From positions 14,708-78,707 of the forward strand of contig CAZLWL010000002.1 of NCBI GenBank assembly GCA_964563335.1: a DNA stretch of 64,000 nucleotides, in the 5' to 3' direction. Numbering within the stretch: position 1 is the first letter of the stretch; each line of letters opens with the position of its first letter. Origin of the DNA: QNBT01 sp964563335. GTDB lineage: Bacteria; Planctomycetota; Phycisphaerae; Sedimentisphaerales; Anaerohalosphaeraceae. Below the pieces are notes generated by a model, which ran no database searches, was not told the DNA's origin, and saw only the letters and a program-made list of their open reading frames with translations. Shown one piece after another: positions 43,838 to 53,223 of the stretch. A program made the position numbers and the translations under genes.

Positions 43838-46800
43838 ATGCGTAAGAATTTACACTGGAAAGCATTGTTAATTATTGTTTTGGCTGGTCTTGCGGCGCTC
43901 AATGTTTATCCACCGAAAGACAATCTCAAATTAGGGCTGGATTTAGCCGGCGGTACAAGTCTTATTTACGAGATAGACACGCAGGGTCTTGACAGGGCAG
44001 AGAGGAAAGGCCTTGCGCAGAGAATGATCCCGATATTGCTGAGGCGAATCGACCCTACGAACGTAGCGAATATTGTGATGCGGCCGCAGGGTGATACCCG
44101 TATTGAGATTCAACTTCCCGTATCGAGTGCCCAGACGCGCAAGAAGCGACAGGCTTACGAGAAGGCGCTGGAGGAGCTTGAAAAGGGAAATGTCAATCTT
44201 CTGATAATCAGGCGAGCTCTTTTAGCCGGCGATGCAGAGCGAGAGGAAGCTTTTTCGAGATTTGCGGGCGATTCGGAGGAGAGGAGAGAGATACTTGACA
44301 ATTTAGCCACAGCGTACGACCAGCGCAAGACAAAACAGGACGCAAGAGACAGTCTTGCCTCACAGATGGCCCAAGCGCGTGAGGAGATCAAATCAGCGGG
44401 TCTGAGGGATGACTTTGTTGAAGCGATGGCGCCTCGTTGGTCGAAGCTGGATGCGAAGGCGCGAAGCGAAGCGATAGCAAAATTCGTAGAAGAGAACAAG
44501 CCGCCCGAGGAAGGGCTGGTTGAAGCGGTGATAAGTCTTTTCGAGGACAACAAGAAGCTGGTTGAAGAATATGTTAGTGCCTACTCGAAGTGGGCCGAGG
44601 TGGTGAACGATTTGACAGGGCCTGAAACGGGGCTGAATGCCCAATACGACCAGGCTGTGGCGCGACTTTCAGAGCTGAACCTGAGCATGGCGCAGATGAC
44701 GGACGTATTAGACCTGCCGGCCGAATCAGCCCAGAGGCGAACGCAGATTAATGATTTCATTCTCAAGTTCCCGAAACGGGATGCAAGGATTAACACGGTC
44801 ATCAGCGCATTCGACGATTATCGGAAGGATCGGGGCAGGCTGGACGACCCGGAAGACCTGAAGAGGATGCTCAAAGGGGCGGGGGTGTTGGAGTTCAGGA
44901 TACTTCCCGCCTCGAACGACGGCAAGGTCACAACAAGCGAATTGGAAGGTTATATGGAGGCGCTGCAGACGAAGGGTCCGAAACAGGCATTGGGGGGCAA
45001 ATATGTATGGTGTCAGATAGAGGACATAGCCAAATTCCCCACCAGTTTCAGGGACATCGGCCAGCCTGCGATCGGAACATTTGGCGACAAGCATTATGTT
45101 CTGGCGAGCAACCGGGAAAATGAGTGTATGCTTCGCGGGTCGGGCATGAAGGAATGGAAGCTGAGAAAGGCGTATCCGACGACCGACTCTCAGACCGGCC
45201 GACGGGCAATAGGCTTTGACCATGACGAGGTTGCGGCAGGGATGTTCTACAACATAACAAACAACAATATCGGAAGACCTTTGTGTATCCTGCTTGACAG
45301 GGAGTCAATCTCAGCACCTATAATTAACGATCCGATTCGGGGCAGCGGGAGGATAACGGGGGACTTCACGGAAACAGAAGTTGAGGACATGGTGAACAAG
45401 TTGAATGCGGGCTCGTTTCCGGCCCGGCTGAGTGAAGTTCCGATATCGGAGAAGAGTATCGGCGCAACAATCGGGGCAGACAATCGCGACCAGGGGATTA
45501 AGGCAGGCCTGATAGGTCTGGCGGCGGTTGGGGTATTCATGCTGATTTACTACCTTCTTTCCGGTTCGATTGCGAACGTTGCTCTGCTTATGAACATTCT
45601 GTTTGTCTTGGGTATGATGGCGATGTTTCGGGCGACGTTCACTCTGCCCGGAATTGCGGCGATAATCCTGACTATCGGCATGAGCGTGGATGCGAATGTG
45701 CTGATATTTGAACGTATTCGGGAAGAACAGGGTCGTGGCTCGTCTCTGAGGACGGCGATAGCAACGGGCTACCAGAGGGCGTTTCGGACGATTTTTGACG
45801 CGAACGTTACGACGTTTATCACGGCCCTTATCCTGTATATGGTGGCGTCTGAAGAGTTAAAAGGCTTTGCGATTGTGCTTATGTTAGGTATCGCATCGAG
45901 CATGTTTACGGCCCTTTTCGTAACACGGGCGATATTTGATTTTTTGGTGAGCAAGCGAATCATCAAAGAGCATTTGCTGATGCTGCGTCTTATTCGGAAT
46001 CCTCAGATCAACTGGATGGGTATACGAGGCGCGTTCTTTACGGTTTCATTAGTGCTGATTGTCGGCGGGATGAGCGTGTTCTTTATGCGCAGCGACGTTG
46101 AGAACAGCAAGTACGATATCGAGTTTACGGGCGGTACAAGTGTTCAACTCGACCTGAAAGAAGGTACGGATTTGTCCAGAAGCGACATTGAAAGGAGGAT
46201 ACGGGAAAAAGGCGACCAGCTTGATAATGCCGCACTTCGTGCATCCAAGGTTTACAGCGTAGGAGACACGGGGCTTCAGTACGAAATAAGTACGACGGAA
46301 ACGAATGAGACCCGGGCGACGGTAACTTTCAACGAGCCTGGCGCCGAAACGGTTGAAAGTGTGACCGAGGCAATCAACCGGGCGATGGAAGCCGGTTCGG
46401 GGACATTGTATAACCTGTCGGTCAGCCAGGAGGGGCAGGAGTTTGTCGTGTCCACAAGCCAGGTCAACAGGTCGCTTGTAAGAGATGTACTTACAAAGGC
46501 GTTCGGCGAGCGGGCCAAGGTATCCGAGCCGGTGGTCAATGAGATTGTGAGCCGGGCGGTGAGAGAATCGTTCGCCGACCAGCTTGATGTTCGGGAAAAT
46601 CTCGGGGTAGCGATAACATCGGTCGAGAAGGTGACCGAATCGGACGTGGAGTTGGCGGACTTCCTGGGTGGGATCAGGATCAGTTGTGCTCTTGAAAATG
46701 AAACCACTTACGAAGAGTTCGCAACGAGATTCAGGGACATCCGCTTTAAGCCGGACATGCAGGAGTTAGTGTGGTACGGGTATAAGATTCTCAGCGACGA

Positions 46801-47542
46801 GCTGACCGAGCCGGAGGCGGGGGCGAGTATGAAGAGCTTTGTCTATGTGAGCGTTCATCCGGAAGCGGGTTACCGAGAGTTGAGCGATGATGAGTGGAAC
46901 CGATTCGTTGAAAATGAACGGGCCAAGATTATCAACGCGGGCTCACTGCAGACGTCTCTTGCCCGTGTAACACAGATTGATCCATCCATCGGGGCGCAAT
47001 CCAAGACACGTGCGCTGGTTGCAATTATTCTGTCGCTGGTTGCAATTGTGGGTTATATATGGATTCGGTTCGGAACGGCGAGATATGGTTTTGCGGCTAT
47101 CGCAGCGCTTGTGCATGATGTCTGCATTACGTTAGGCGCTGTGACGGTGTGCACATATATTGCATCTACAGGGATTGGTAAAGCGTTTCTTATTGGTGAT
47201 TTCAAGATAAACCTTGAAATGATCGCTGCATTTTTGACGATTATCGGTTACTCGCTGAACGACACAATCGTTGTGTTCGACCGGATTCGTGAAAACCGGG
47301 GTAAATCCGGCAAGCTGACCGCGAAGATGATTTCGAACAGCATTAACCAGACCCTCTCGCGGACGCTGCTGACGTCAGTGACCACGTTTATGGTGGTTCT
47401 TGTGATGTATATCTGGGGCGGCGTGGGCCTGCGAGGATTTACGTTCGCGATGCTAATCGGTATTCTGATAGGCACTTATTCTTCTGTTGCAATAGCGGCG
47501 CCGATATTGCTTTTGGGCGGCAAAGCGACGTCGTCAAAGTAG
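43838..47542 (+). CDS. secDF: SecD-SecF fusion with a large periplasmic insertion
   Basis: Proton-driven export motor that pulls proteins through SecYEG. About 1234 residues in one chain. SecD part: TM1, GLDLAGGTSLIYEID, IGADNRDQGIKAGLIGL, and the TM4 block IILTIGMSVDANVLIFERIR. SecF part from about residue 727: YDIEFTGGTSVQLDL, IWIRFGTARYGFAAIAALVH and GYSLNDTIVVFDRIRENRGK. Fusions occur in several phyla including planctomycetes. Residues about 105-340 are an extra coiled-coil-rich, Glu/Lys/Arg-rich segment in the first extracytoplasmic domain, not found in E. coli SecD. The ATG at 43838 follows AAAGAGG. Confidence 0.94.
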   Translation: MRKNLHWKALLIIVLAGLAALNVYPPKDNLKLGLDLAGGTSLIYEIDTQGLDRAERKGLAQRMIPILLRRIDPTNVANIVMRPQGDTRIEIQLPVSSAQTRKKRQAYEKALEELEKGNVNLLIIRRALLAGDAEREEAFSRFAGDSEERREILDNLATAYDQRKTKQDARDSLASQMAQAREEIKSAGLRDDFVEAMAPRWSKLDAKARSEAIAKFVEENKPPEEGLVEAVISLFEDNKKLVEEYVSAYSKWAEVVNDLTGPETGLNAQYDQAVARLSELNLSMAQMTDVLDLPAESAQRRTQINDFILKFPKRDARINTVISAFDDYRKDRGRLDDPEDLKRMLKGAGVLEFRILPASNDGKVTTSELEGYMEALQTKGPKQALGGKYVWCQIEDIAKFPTSFRDIGQPAIGTFGDKHYVLASNRENECMLRGSGMKEWKLRKAYPTTDSQTGRRAIGFDHDEVAAGMFYNITNNNIGRPLCILLDRESISAPIINDPIRGSGRITGDFTETEVEDMVNKLNAGSFPARLSEVPISEKSIGATIGADNRDQGIKAGLIGLAAVGVFMLIYYLLSGSIANVALLMNILFVLGMMAMFRATFTLPGIAAIILTIGMSVDANVLIFERIREEQGRGSSLRTAIATGYQRAFRTIFDANVTTFITALILYMVASEELKGFAIVLMLGIASSMFTALFVTRAIFDFLVSKRIIKEHLLMLRLIRNPQINWMGIRGAFFTVSLVLIVGGMSVFFMRSDVENSKYDIEFTGGTSVQLDLKEGTDLSRSDIERRIREKGDQLDNAALRASKVYSVGDTGLQYEISTTETNETRATVTFNEPGAETVESVTEAINRAMEAGSGTLYNLSVSQEGQEFVVSTSQVNRSLVRDVLTKAFGERAKVSEPVVNEIVSRAVRESFADQLDVRENLGVAITSVEKVTESDVELADFLGGIRISCALENETTYEEFATRFRDIRFKPDMQELVWYGYKILSDELTEPEAGASMKSFVYVSVHPEAGYRELSDDEWNRFVENERAKIINAGSLQTSLARVTQIDPSIGAQSKTRALVAIILSLVAIVGYIWIRFGTARYGFAAIAALVHDVCITLGAVTVCTYIASTGIGKAFLIGDFKINLEMIAAFLTIIGYSLNDTIVVFDRIRENRGKSGKLTAKMISNSINQTLSRTLLTSVTTFMVVLVMYIWGGVGLRGFTFAMLIGILIGTYSSVAIAAPILLLGGKATSSK

Positions 47543-47574
47543 TCTGGGTGCAGGCGGCTGCGGGCCGGGCAAAA

Positions 47575-48048
47575 ATGCGCAAGGACTTGAAAACTGGAAT
47601 ACTGTTCGGTGTGGCGCTGGCAATAGGCGCTATCGTAATAATGTCCGTTTGGCCGGGCGCAAGTGTAGAATCCAGGCTGAGGCGAAGCAGAACTGTTGGG
47701 GGTGATGAGCCGGCCGCCGAAACGGTCACGAGCAGCGAAGCCCGGATCGAGTCCGTGTCCGCCGAGCCTGAATCCGTTGAGGAGCGCAGGGTACCGGTCG
47801 AACAACTCGATGAGGGTGCGACTGTGGAGGTTGAAGAAATCCGCAATCGCCAAGTAGAATCGCCAAGGGTCGAAGAGAAGCGGGAGACGCAAATTCACGT
47901 AGTGGCCGGTGGGGAAACGCTGTCATCGATATCTGTGATGTATTACGGCAGCGGCAGCCAGTGGAGGAGAATAATTGATGCCAATCCGAAAGTGATAACG
48001 GATGAAAACCGGCTCCAGCCGGGCATGCGTCTGGTCATTCCAAGATAG
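47575..48048 (+). CDS. LysM-domain membrane-anchored protein
   Basis: 157 residues. N-terminal membrane anchor (LKTGILFGVALAIGAIVIMS), a Glu-rich low-complexity linker, and a C-terminal LysM domain (HVVAGGETLSSISVMYYGSG, WRRIIDANPKVITDENRLQP, GMRLVIPR) for peptidoglycan or glycan binding. It follows secDF by a few tens of bases and may be in the same operon. A GTG at 47548 is an alternative start. Confidence 0.85.
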   Translation: MRKDLKTGILFGVALAIGAIVIMSVWPGASVESRLRRSRTVGGDEPAAETVTSSEARIESVSAEPESVEERRVPVEQLDEGATVEVEEIRNRQVESPRVEEKRETQIHVVAGGETLSSISVMYYGSGSQWRRIIDANPKVITDENRLQPGMRLVIPR

Positions 48049-48096
48049 GGGGGCCCGGGGCCGAAGTTTACTTGTCGGCGGTAATAATCACATAAT

Positions 48097-50286
48097 CTAT
48101 TCGAGCCAGTAGATGGCCATCATATTTACGTCCAGGGTGTCGATAATATGATCGCCTCCTTCAGGGGCGATATCCACCGAAGGCCTGTCGGTCTGCCAAT
48201 ACATTGCCAGTATTGCAAAATCTCCGTAATCCACGATGCCGTCCTGGTTGAAGTCCGGCTTCCAGCCCGGCAACTCCGTGATGGTCAGCGTATAGTCGCC
48301 CATCTCACCATCGTAACCGGCTACTCGGATTGGATACGGATTGTTGGCTGTCAGGTTAACGGTAAGCTGTGACCCAAGGCCGCAATAGTCGTCGTTGCAG
48401 GCCAATTGCCAGCCACCGTCACCACATTCGTCATAGATTGCCAGAGTAGTATCAAAATCGCTGCCGCACAGGCTGATTTGAGCCAGAACATGATGTGGCT
48501 GCGGAGTGAACGAATGCCACGTATCAAGCGTATCGTTGTAAGAACAGCCACTTTCGCTTGTGCCGGTAGCGCCGACAGTTGTACCGAGATAGACCTCGTT
48601 GGGCTCGATGGGAACAGCGCCTAAGCAACTGTCGCTATCGAGGCCAGGCGGGTCATCGTCAATGGATAAGGTGAAATTGCCGGTCTGGTGGTCGTATCCT
48701 GCAACGCGAATGAGATAGGTTACGTCCTGGGTCATGTCAATGGTAACCTGTGAGTCAATGTCGGGGTGTCCAAAGTCATCGTTGCATGCCAATTCAGTCC
48801 CCCCACAGTCGTCGTACACAGCCAGAGTGGTGTCAAAATTGCTGTTGCTGAGTGTAATGCTGACGAGTCCGCCGGCTGAGGCTGTATATGAATACCATAC
48901 GTCCGGGCTGTCGTTGTCGGCACAGGTGCTTGCGGATGTGCCGGTTGCGTCGAATGTTGTGCCCGGGTAATCTATGCCGGCTAAAACCGTGTCAGGACTG
49001 TCACATAAATCATTTGGCACAATTGGTAGGCCGTCAGAGATTATCATGTCAACGGCCGCACCACATGGAACGAATGTTCCGGCAGGGGGTGCGAGGTCAG
49101 CAACGAGGTCTTCGGCCACGGTGTTACTGTAGGCGTGAGTTACAGTACCTTTGGTGAGGCCAAAGGTGTTGAGCAAGGTTTCGGCGTCAGACTCCGTCAT
49201 GTTCATGATATCAGGCACATCAACCCTGCAAGGGGCCTCATAAGCGCCGATGTCAACTATCGCCGAGCCGTTATTATCACCATCAATGACTCTTGCGCCG
49301 GCCTCAATATCGATATCGGGAAGTGTAATGCTGTCTGTGCCGGCGTCAACACAGGGCGAGCCGGGCTGAAGGTGGAAATCATCGTTATCGGGGTCTGCAA
49401 ATAATGGGTCAGCCAAAATAGTGCCTGTCCCGATTTGAACCGAAGAACAGTTGTTGCTGCCCTGTGGCTCGGCTCCACCTGATTTAACTTTTACGTCGTT
49501 GGCGTCGGTGGTGCCCGTGTTAGCGCGGACTATGCAGTTGTAGAACTCGGCGTCTAAGGTCGTGTCAACACCCTGCAAATACAAGCCTCCACCCTTCAAA
49601 GCGGTGTTCTTTGATATTGTGCAGTTAATAAAGTCAGGCGAACCGCCGTACAAATTCACGGCACCGCCGTAGGCATTTGTGGAGTTATTGGTGATAAGGC
49701 AATTCACGAAGACAGGGTTACCCGTGCCGACGAATATTGCACCACCTCCTCTGAAGCCCTCCCCCCCTATGGGGTTGATATGTGCGGTGTTGTGCGACAT
49801 GATGCAATTGCTGAGGCGGGCGGTTTTGTCCCAACTGGCGATACCGCCAATATACACTGCCCCTCCACCCAAAGTACCGGTATAATAACCGTTGGTAAGC
49901 GTAAAACCGTCAATGATGGGTTCATTAGTAATGTCAAGTATGCGGGCGATACCCTGGCCGTCTATAGTAGTGGTATTGTTCGCCCAGTCGCGCTGGCTTC
50001 TTCCGGTCTCATCACCTGCAAAGCCGCCATAAATTCCGACTGCCTTATCCACGTCAATCTGAGAAGAGATGGCGTAGGTTCCGGCTTTGACCCATATCTC
50101 GTCGTCGGGTGCGGCTGTGTCAACGGCTGCTTGAATGGTCGCCTTAGCCGTGTCCCAGCTCAGGCCGTCGTTGGGGTCCCCGCCGTTTTCGCCGTCCACG
50201 TAATACACGACGGCTGCCGCCGGGCTTGACAGAAAGGTCAAAGCGGCTGCGGCCAATAACATGAATAAACTTGTTCTGCTTTTCAT
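48097..50286 (-). CDS. Secreted beta-helix, PASTA and dockerin protein
   Basis: 729 residues. Signal peptide (LFMLLAAAALTFLSSPAAA). Residues about 25-345 are a right-handed beta-helix (YYVDGENGGDPNDGLSWDTA, GGGAIFVGTGNPVFVNCLIT). Then a PASTA-like domain (VPDIMNMTESDAETLLNTFG), two repeated PPC-like beta domains (each with FDTTLAVYDDCGG-type wording), and a C-terminal dockerin type I (DFNQDGIVDYGDFAILAMYW). The dockerin suggests attachment to a cohesin-bearing partner at the cell surface. Ligand unknown; beta-helices of this type often bind or cleave polysaccharides. Confidence 0.9.
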   Translation of the reverse strand: MKSRTSLFMLLAAAALTFLSSPAAAVVYYVDGENGGDPNDGLSWDTAKATIQAAVDTAAPDDEIWVKAGTYAISSQIDVDKAVGIYGGFAGDETGRSQRDWANNTTTIDGQGIARILDITNEPIIDGFTLTNGYYTGTLGGGAVYIGGIASWDKTARLSNCIMSHNTAHINPIGGEGFRGGGAIFVGTGNPVFVNCLITNNSTNAYGGAVNLYGGSPDFINCTISKNTALKGGGLYLQGVDTTLDAEFYNCIVRANTGTTDANDVKVKSGGAEPQGSNNCSSVQIGTGTILADPLFADPDNDDFHLQPGSPCVDAGTDSITLPDIDIEAGARVIDGDNNGSAIVDIGAYEAPCRVDVPDIMNMTESDAETLLNTFGLTKGTVTHAYSNTVAEDLVADLAPPAGTFVPCGAAVDMIISDGLPIVPNDLCDSPDTVLAGIDYPGTTFDATGTSASTCADNDSPDVWYSYTASAGGLVSITLSNSNFDTTLAVYDDCGGTELACNDDFGHPDIDSQVTIDMTQDVTYLIRVAGYDHQTGNFTLSIDDDPPGLDSDSCLGAVPIEPNEVYLGTTVGATGTSESGCSYNDTLDTWHSFTPQPHHVLAQISLCGSDFDTTLAIYDECGDGGWQLACNDDYCGLGSQLTVNLTANNPYPIRVAGYDGEMGDYTLTITELPGWKPDFNQDGIVDYGDFAILAMYWQTDRPSVDIAPEGGDHIIDTLDVNMMAIYWLE

Positions 50287-50488
50287 CTTGTCCTCCCAAA
50301 CTTGGAATTTTTCTCAAGAACAAATATTTTGTCAAGCACCAGCAGAAATTTCTTCTGCAGGCTGTATGACCGGTGTCGTTGTTGGGAACACGCAAGGAAT
50401 ATTAGGCCGTCCCCAAATTGGGATGCACCGCAAAGCGCATCTGGACTAAACTCCCTCGACACCCACATCCACAGCAAAAGCAACCTAT
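50287..50488 (-). other. Long 5' leader of the dockerin gene
   Basis: About 195 bases between the promoter at 50489 and the start codon. Minus-strand hairpins include GATGC/GCATC and GCAGAA-GAAAT-TTCTGC. No riboswitch class was recognised. Confidence 0.4.
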
Positions 50489-50517
50489 ATGATAACTTAT
50501 AGAGCCTTATTTGTCAA
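50489..50517 (-). promoter_or_regulatory. Promoter of the dockerin gene
   Basis: Minus-strand TTGACA, 17 bases, TATCAT. A strong sigma-70 match. Confidence 0.65.
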
Positions 50518-50640
50518 GTCTTTTCTGTCTGTCCATCCGGTATGTGCAGGGCGTCCGATAATAAAAAAGACTGTTGTTGTAAAGGGGACATGGCCGAAAT
50601 ATGTGCGAGGATCGCGCGAAAAAGGGGTGTATATAAGCTA

Positions 50641-50669
50641 TTGACTTAAGTGTTCAGGATGAGTACAAT
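50641..50669 (+). promoter_or_regulatory. Promoter of tatA
   Basis: TTGACT, 17 bases, TACAAT, 42 bases before tatA. Good match. Confidence 0.6.
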
Positions 50670-50711
50670 GAGTATGTTAAAGATTATGGGTTTATGTTAG
50701 AGAGCTTATAG

Positions 50712-50978
50712 ATGGTTGAACAGATAGCAAATTTTTGTGCGTTTGGCATGCCGGGCGGCTGGGAATGGATTATCGTACTTGTTGTTGCGGTGCTGATATT
50801 CGGCCGACGGCTTCCGGAGATCGCACGGGGCATCGGCAAAAGCCTGACCGAATTCAAAAAAGGCGTGAAAGAGGCCGAAAATGAAGTCACCAAGGAAGTT
50901 GATGATGCCGCAAGCGCTATGGATACCGAGGACCAGGACAGCAAGAAAGACGCCGAGGATGTTCTCAGGCCGCAGTAA
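50712..50978 (+). CDS. tatA: Twin-arginine translocase subunit TatA/E
   Basis: 88 residues: short N-terminus with GMPGGWEWIIVLVVAVLIFG as the single membrane helix, the FGRRLPEIARGIGKSLTEFK amphipathic helix, then an acidic tail. Forms the ring that lets folded twin-arginine proteins cross the membrane. It converges with tatC (12-base gap), so the two Tat genes are not in one operon despite being adjacent. Confidence 0.95.
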   Translation: MVEQIANFCAFGMPGGWEWIIVLVVAVLIFGRRLPEIARGIGKSLTEFKKGVKEAENEVTKEVDDAASAMDTEDQDSKKDAEDVLRPQ

Positions 50979-50990
50979 CGAGCGTCCTGA

Positions 50991-51755
50991 TCAGGCTACG
51001 GACCTATTTTTGCGCCATTGCAAGAATCGGCATATCAGGATACTTCCCTCAAACAACACGTATAGTGGCACGGCGAGTGCAAGTTGGGAAACGGGATCGG
51101 GGGGAGTCGCCATGGCGGCAGCTATGACAAGCCCTAAAATCACGAACTTTCGTGCTCGGGCGAGCGCTTGGATTGATACAAGGCCCATCATTTGTGCAAA
51201 AACAATCGCAATGGGCATTTGAAACGCCGCCCCGAAGACCAGGGTCAGTGCCAAGACCATGTTGATATAGCTCTGGAAGGTCCAGTTTGATGCCAGGGAC
51301 AATCGCTCGTTGAACTTAATGAAGAAACCCATCGCCAGAGGCGCAATTATTACGAGGAAGAAAACGGCGCCTGTGATAAACAGCAACGCACTTATTGGAG
51401 CAACCGCATATACGAATTTTTTTTCGCGGCGGTAAAGGCCGGACGAAACAAACGCCCAGATTTGCCAGAATACCCATGGTGAGGTTATCAAGAGTCCGAA
51501 TACGAGGCAGACCTTTATGTAAACAATGAATCCTTCAGCCGGCTGGATTGTCTGCAAATGGTGAATTGCGTCGGGCGAATCGATAGCTTTTGCAAATGGG
51601 GCCGCCAGCAAGCTGATGAGGAATTTGCCGAAGAACAGACAGAATATGAGGCCGACAACCAGGCCGAGTAATGTCAATATCAACCTGGCTCGCAACTCCT
51701 CGAGGTGGTCGCCAAGACTCATGGTTTTCAGATTTTCGCGGTGGTCTTTAGTCAT
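50991..51755 (-). CDS. tatC: Twin-arginine translocase subunit TatC
   Basis: 254 residues with six membrane helices. Receptor for twin-arginine signal peptides. Signatures: MSLGDHLEELRARL with the conserved Glu/Leu/Arg face, SPWVFWQIWAFVSSGLYRRE in the first loop and FGAAFQMPIAIVFAQMMGLV, ending with ATPPDPVSQLALAVPLYVLF. The start at 51755 is chosen because the in-frame extension to 51974 has no TatC similarity. Confidence 0.96.
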   Translation of the reverse strand: MTKDHRENLKTMSLGDHLEELRARLILTLLGLVVGLIFCLFFGKFLISLLAAPFAKAIDSPDAIHHLQTIQPAEGFIVYIKVCLVFGLLITSPWVFWQIWAFVSSGLYRREKKFVYAVAPISALLFITGAVFFLVIIAPLAMGFFIKFNERLSLASNWTFQSYINMVLALTLVFGAAFQMPIAIVFAQMMGLVSIQALARARKFVILGLVIAAAMATPPDPVSQLALAVPLYVLFEGSILICRFLQWRKNRSVA

Positions 51756-52172
51756 TGTCGCTGCCCACAGACAGTGCGATTTCTTATTATTCGACGGTTG
51801 GAACAGTGTATAAGATGGACATTGATTTGGCAAATTCTTTCTGAATCGGGCAAAATGGCCCCACCAAGACTTAACGGCCGGCCGCGAGTACCGCTGCAGT
51901 AGAACTGTGCGATAAATATCTTTACTATCTGACGGTCTGAAACGGCACTTCGGCGGCAATGACATCACGGCCACCAGCGTCCCGTTGTCTTTACAGCATC
52001 ACTTTATATTAGCCGCAAAACCTGGATACTGAGTGTACGACAAGAGCTTCAAGAGAATTGAAAAATTTGTTTCTTTTTTGATTGAGAGTTACGCAGTAAA
52101 ATAATGGAAGTCCATCCGGCATTTTCTTGTTATGTCGGATTAATCATCGTGGCCGAAAAGGAACGATTGGGA
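51756..52172. other. Spacer between tatC and the CPBP gene
   Basis: Divergent-gene spacer of about 415 bases. No gene, repeat family or convincing promoter was recognised. Confidence 0.5.
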
Positions 52173-53084
52173 ATGGATAAGAAAAATTCTATTAGACAAG
52201 GACGTTCGTTTTCATTGTGGCTTTATTTATTGATTGTGTTTGCCCTTTCGTGGCCCTTCCAGATTATAGCCGCAATATGGGGCCTTTAACTGCTACCCCG
52301 ATATGTACTGCATGCCACTTCGATGTGCATGGTTACAGTGGGTACGTTCATCGCGGGACGATACGTATTTCGAGACGGCTTCGGCGATGCCGGTTGGCGG
52401 TGGGGTAAGCCAAAGCACTACTTGTTGGTGGTGGGCCTCGTGTTGGGGTTGTTGGTTGTGCCTACAATCATTGACCTGGCTGTTGGAACTTTGCATTTGC
52501 CCGATGATGTAACAGGCATACAAATTGTTTGGATATTTGTATTTCTATTGGGTTTTGTGCCTTGCTTCGGGGAAGAGTTCGGCTGGCGTGGCTATATGCT
52601 GCCGCGTTTGGCCCGGCGGTTCAGCCCTCGCAAGGCCGTATTTATACATGCCATCATCTGGTGGGCGTGGCACTTGCCCGTTCTGGTTGGCATAGGGGTC
52701 CATGCAGGGATTGCAACTGCGGAGGAAATCGCTGTTCCTACCAGCGTGTCGGTGGCAACCACAGTGGCCGCTGTAGTCCTCCTCGGTGCTGCGCCGGCTA
52801 TTCTGCATGGGGTAGTCTTCGCGTATATCTGGACGCGAACTGGCAGTTTGGCTGTGGCAACGGTGTATCACTTAGCTTATGATGGCGTGCGCGACTCTAT
52901 CCAAACAACTATTGGCTCCGGTTCGGTTGCTGGATTGTGGGCGGTCGTGCTACTGAGTATATTGTGGATAGCATTTCTGTGGAAAGTGGACTGGAGCAGT
53001 CTCAAGGCTGAGACGATTAGGGCACAAACGCCATTCGGCGACATAAACGATGTTGAAACGGCGCAAGACACGCGCAATTGCTGA
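52173..53084 (+). pseudogene. CPBP intramembrane protease gene interrupted by one in-frame stop
   Basis: Reading through the TAA at 52287-52289 in the same frame gives one CPBP (Abi/Rce1) protein of about 303 residues: WPFQIIAAIWGL, stop, LLPRYVLHATSMCMVTVGTF and on. The protease motifs are downstream: EEFGWRG (Glu-Glu-x3-Arg) and the HAIIWWAWHLP His motif, with about six membrane helices. No frameshift is needed. It may be a real nonsense mutation, a sequencing error, or readthrough. An alternative is translation from ATG 52323 of the protease core alone, missing the first helix. Confidence 0.8.
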
Positions 53085-53143
53085 CCACAAAACCCTTATA
53101 AAAAAGGACAACACAGGTTTCTTCCGCTTTTTTCAAAATCTTC

Positions 53144-53171
53144 TTGCAACTTAGTTGCATTTGGCTATAAT
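53144..53171 (+). promoter_or_regulatory. Zinc-locus promoter with Fur/Zur-type operator
   Basis: -35 TTGCAA (53144), 16 bases, -10 TATAAT (53166). The -35 and spacer are covered by a perfect 7-1-7 palindrome, TGCAACT-T-AGTTGCA (53145-53159), the geometry of Fur-family boxes. The operon below encodes a Fur-family regulator and ZnuA/B, so a Zur operator is the natural reading. Confidence 0.65.
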
Positions 53172-53223
53172 GTGCGTATAGTTGTTGAAGCTGGATCTGA
53201 TTTGTAGGGTTGGCGAGGGCAAA

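Noticed and set aside
50287..50488. Riboswitch in the leader of the dockerin gene
   Set aside because: Hairpins are present, but no conserved core of a known class could be recognised.
52287..52289. Frameshift in the CPBP gene
   Set aside because: Both halves are in the same frame; only a stop codon separates them.
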